From positions 744,001 to 808,000 of the forward strand of contig WTXG01000003.1 of assembly GCA_022496185.1 (NCBI GenBank): a stretch of DNA of 64,000 nt, written 5' to 3'. Position 1 is the stretch's first letter. Every line of letters starts with the position of its first letter. The notes under the pieces were generated by a model, which was not told where the DNA came from, ran no database searches, and saw only the letters and a list, made by a program, of their open reading frames with translations. This document shows, piece after piece, positions 62,364-64,000 of the stretch. The position numbers were made by a program, and so were the translations under genes. Source of the DNA: Multifurca ochricompacta (lineage: Eukaryota > Basidiomycota > Agaricomycetes > Russulales > Russulaceae).

Positions 62364-64000
62364 ATGTCCCAAAACGCCAATGATGTTTCCAAAAAACCCT
62401 CGAGCTCGTCGTCACTGTCCGGTACGCACTCGCCAATGAGCTCACCAAGCAATGTATGTACTTCTGTCGCGTTGAGGCGACCTCTTTTACGAGTCTTGCT
62501 TTTTTTTTCTTCTACCCTCTCGTTATCATGCAGGCTCAGTCTCAGCGGAGAATCGCTCCGCCTACAACAAGCAGCACCTTTGCTGTCGGCATGGGCACCC
62601 CTGGCACCTTACCAAACTCAAGTCTTAGTTCTGGTTGGCAGGTATGTTTGACTCAGACTCACTGCTTACCTTCCACCCACTCACCAAGGACCAGGTGTGG
62701 GGAGGCGCGACTCCATCTCCCCAGCGTAATGTCTCGGCAAGCTCAGCCCCAGCAACTACCGACCATCTCTCAAATCAAGGCGAGGTACCGTTTCGTCCCA
62801 ATATGTCTGAAGGATGGCGCTCCAGTAACGGGGCATGGGCGGATGATGATGCAGGCGAGTTCTCATTGGTAAGTCTTTCGAAGAGCGGCATAGCGTCAAA
62901 AAACCCACCTCATGTCTGCTTTTGGAGACCCACTAATCTATCCACCAGGGCCGGTCAAGACAGGTCAGCGTCGTACAGGGAGTCACCTTCTCTCCACGTA
63001 CCGTGAGTTAATAAAAAAAAAACTGGATTAATGCATTGCATTGAGTTATATGACATAATATTGCCCGCATATTTAGGACGATCAGCCGCTTGGAGGGACT
63101 AAGCCTACTTTTTCTCCTCAACGTTTTGACGTTAACCTGAACAAGGACCCCGCTACCGCTCCACGGTATTCCTCTCCGCAACCTGCAACCTTTTCTGCAC
63201 CTCGTTTTCGTCGCAACAAGTAGTTCAGAGTCATCCCATGGGATATGAGACGAGCCGCAGTCCCTCGGTTGTAGACAACTTGGCTCTGGGTATTCGTGGT
63301 ATGGCTGTTGAGGACGACGCATCTCTTTCACAGCAAAATCCTCCTTATCGTAATGGAAACCATGTTCCGTCTGGTGCCCCCAATGGTTTATCTCAGGTTC
63401 GCACTGTACCGCTGCAACCTCGAGGACCTTACACCGCCTTCCCACCACCTGAATATGCTCCTTATTATCCGGGAACTCCTACTGGTTAGCGTCTTGGCTT
63501 CTCGTAGAAATGCACTCTGAACGACTTCTGTCAGATCCATCCGTATATGCGCCGTCCCCGTCACCCCGAGTGCATTACCGGCAAACATGTATCCCCCGGT
63601 AAGTTTATTCTCGTGGGCGTTCAGAAGCATATTCACATATTTATAGCAGCCTGGTATGTTCTACGACTACGCGGGACCTCCCAGACCTCCAGGGTCCCAA
63701 TTCTATTATCCTTCACAACACACATTATATCATGCTGGCCATTCGCCGTTACTCTCCCCTCACATTACTGTTCACGTACCCCCAATAGTGGGTGACCATA
63801 AAAGAGAGTTACAGGCGGGTTTGGTTGCTCCCTACATTTTTCGGACATCAGGCTGATCTTGTTATTTCCGATAGATTACCCCTCATGGGCTAGGCTATGG
63901 TTCAATTAGGTCTTCACCATCTCCCCATCAGTATGCCGGTTCACCACATCTATATGCCACGCATATAGAGTATGGTGCTCCTCATCCTGGAATTCATCCT
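62364..64000 (+). CDS. N-terminal part of a Pumilio-like RNA-binding protein, cut by window end
   Basis: The ATG at 62364 starts MSQNANDVSKKPSSSSSLSG. Introns follow at about 62457, 62642, 62871 and 63002, all with GTATGT/GTAAGT/GTGAGT donors. The protein is disordered and rich in S, P, Q and N, with DQVWGGATPSPQRNVSAS, VVQGVTFSPR, KPTFSPQRFDVNLNKD, GPYTAFPPPEYAPYYPG and PGMFYDYAGPPRPPGSQFYY. These fit the N-terminal region of basidiomycete Pumilio/PUF proteins, whose eight RNA-binding repeats would lie beyond the window, so the family call is tentative. Two frame breaks occur, near 63200 and 63564-63567. Each would be repaired by one extra C in a short C run, so I treat them as sequence defects rather than a dead gene. 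Confidence 0.55.

Noticed and set aside
61770..62383. Ser-rich ORFs before the Pumilio-like gene
   Set aside because: Pyrimidine-rich leader sequence with intron signals; frames do not join and no motif is present.

Overview
The window reads as nuclear DNA of a basidiomycete fungus, most likely an agaricomycete. It is densely packed with protein genes on both strands. Nearly every gene is cut by many introns of about 45-70 bp with GTRNGT donors, CTRAC-like branch points and short pyrimidine tracts. The gene set is fungal: FUN14, Sso-type syntaxin, Glt1, Lst8, Eco1, Elf1, kinesin-1 and kinesin-5, Cdc45, Mss51 and His3. No rRNA, tRNA, transposon, CRISPR array or viral gene was recognised. Gene models were spliced by eye from intron signals, reading phase and remembered family motifs. 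Exon edges are therefore inference unless a motif runs across them.

Layout. 0-9.7 kb: FUN14 protein, secreted HNH nuclease, a four-helix membrane protein with a Pro/Ser-rich tail, a voltage-gated proton channel, a MARVEL-like membrane protein, aspartate aminotransferase and an AN1 zinc-finger protein. 10-18 kb: syntaxin, argininosuccinate lyase, an MFS transporter of Mch1/nodulin-like type and the cohesin acetyltransferase Eco1. 18-27.2 kb: the large NADH-type glutamate synthase and the WD40 protein Lst8. 27.2-30.5 kb: a 3.3-kb stretch with microsatellites, one TATA-led small spliced ORF and no recognised gene. 30.5-45.5 kb: a run rich in predicted mitochondrial proteins (ALKBH7-like dioxygenase, mitochondrial carrier, IF-2, scramblase, Mss51), with a DUF1776 protein, a CHORD protein and Cdc45 among them. 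45.7-57 kb: M13 metallopeptidase, His3, a nuclear AlkB-type repair dioxygenase, kinesin-5 and Elf1. 57-64 kb: kinesin-1 heavy chain and the 5' part of a Pumilio-like protein that leaves the window.

The genes do not form one pathway. Nitrogen and amino-acid metabolism recurs (Aat, Arg4, Glt1, His3), as do mitochondrial function and chromosome or microtubule biology (Eco1, Cdc45, kinesins). Several pairs share short divergent promoters of 150-250 bp, and a CACGTG(A) element lies 60-110 bp upstream of many start codons.

The most useful unexpected observation concerns sequence quality. In five places an otherwise convincing gene needs one or two extra C or G bases in a short homopolymer to keep its frame or splice site. 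This looks like consensus undercalling rather than five independent pseudogenes. I did not find convincing evidence for a new defence or mobile system.
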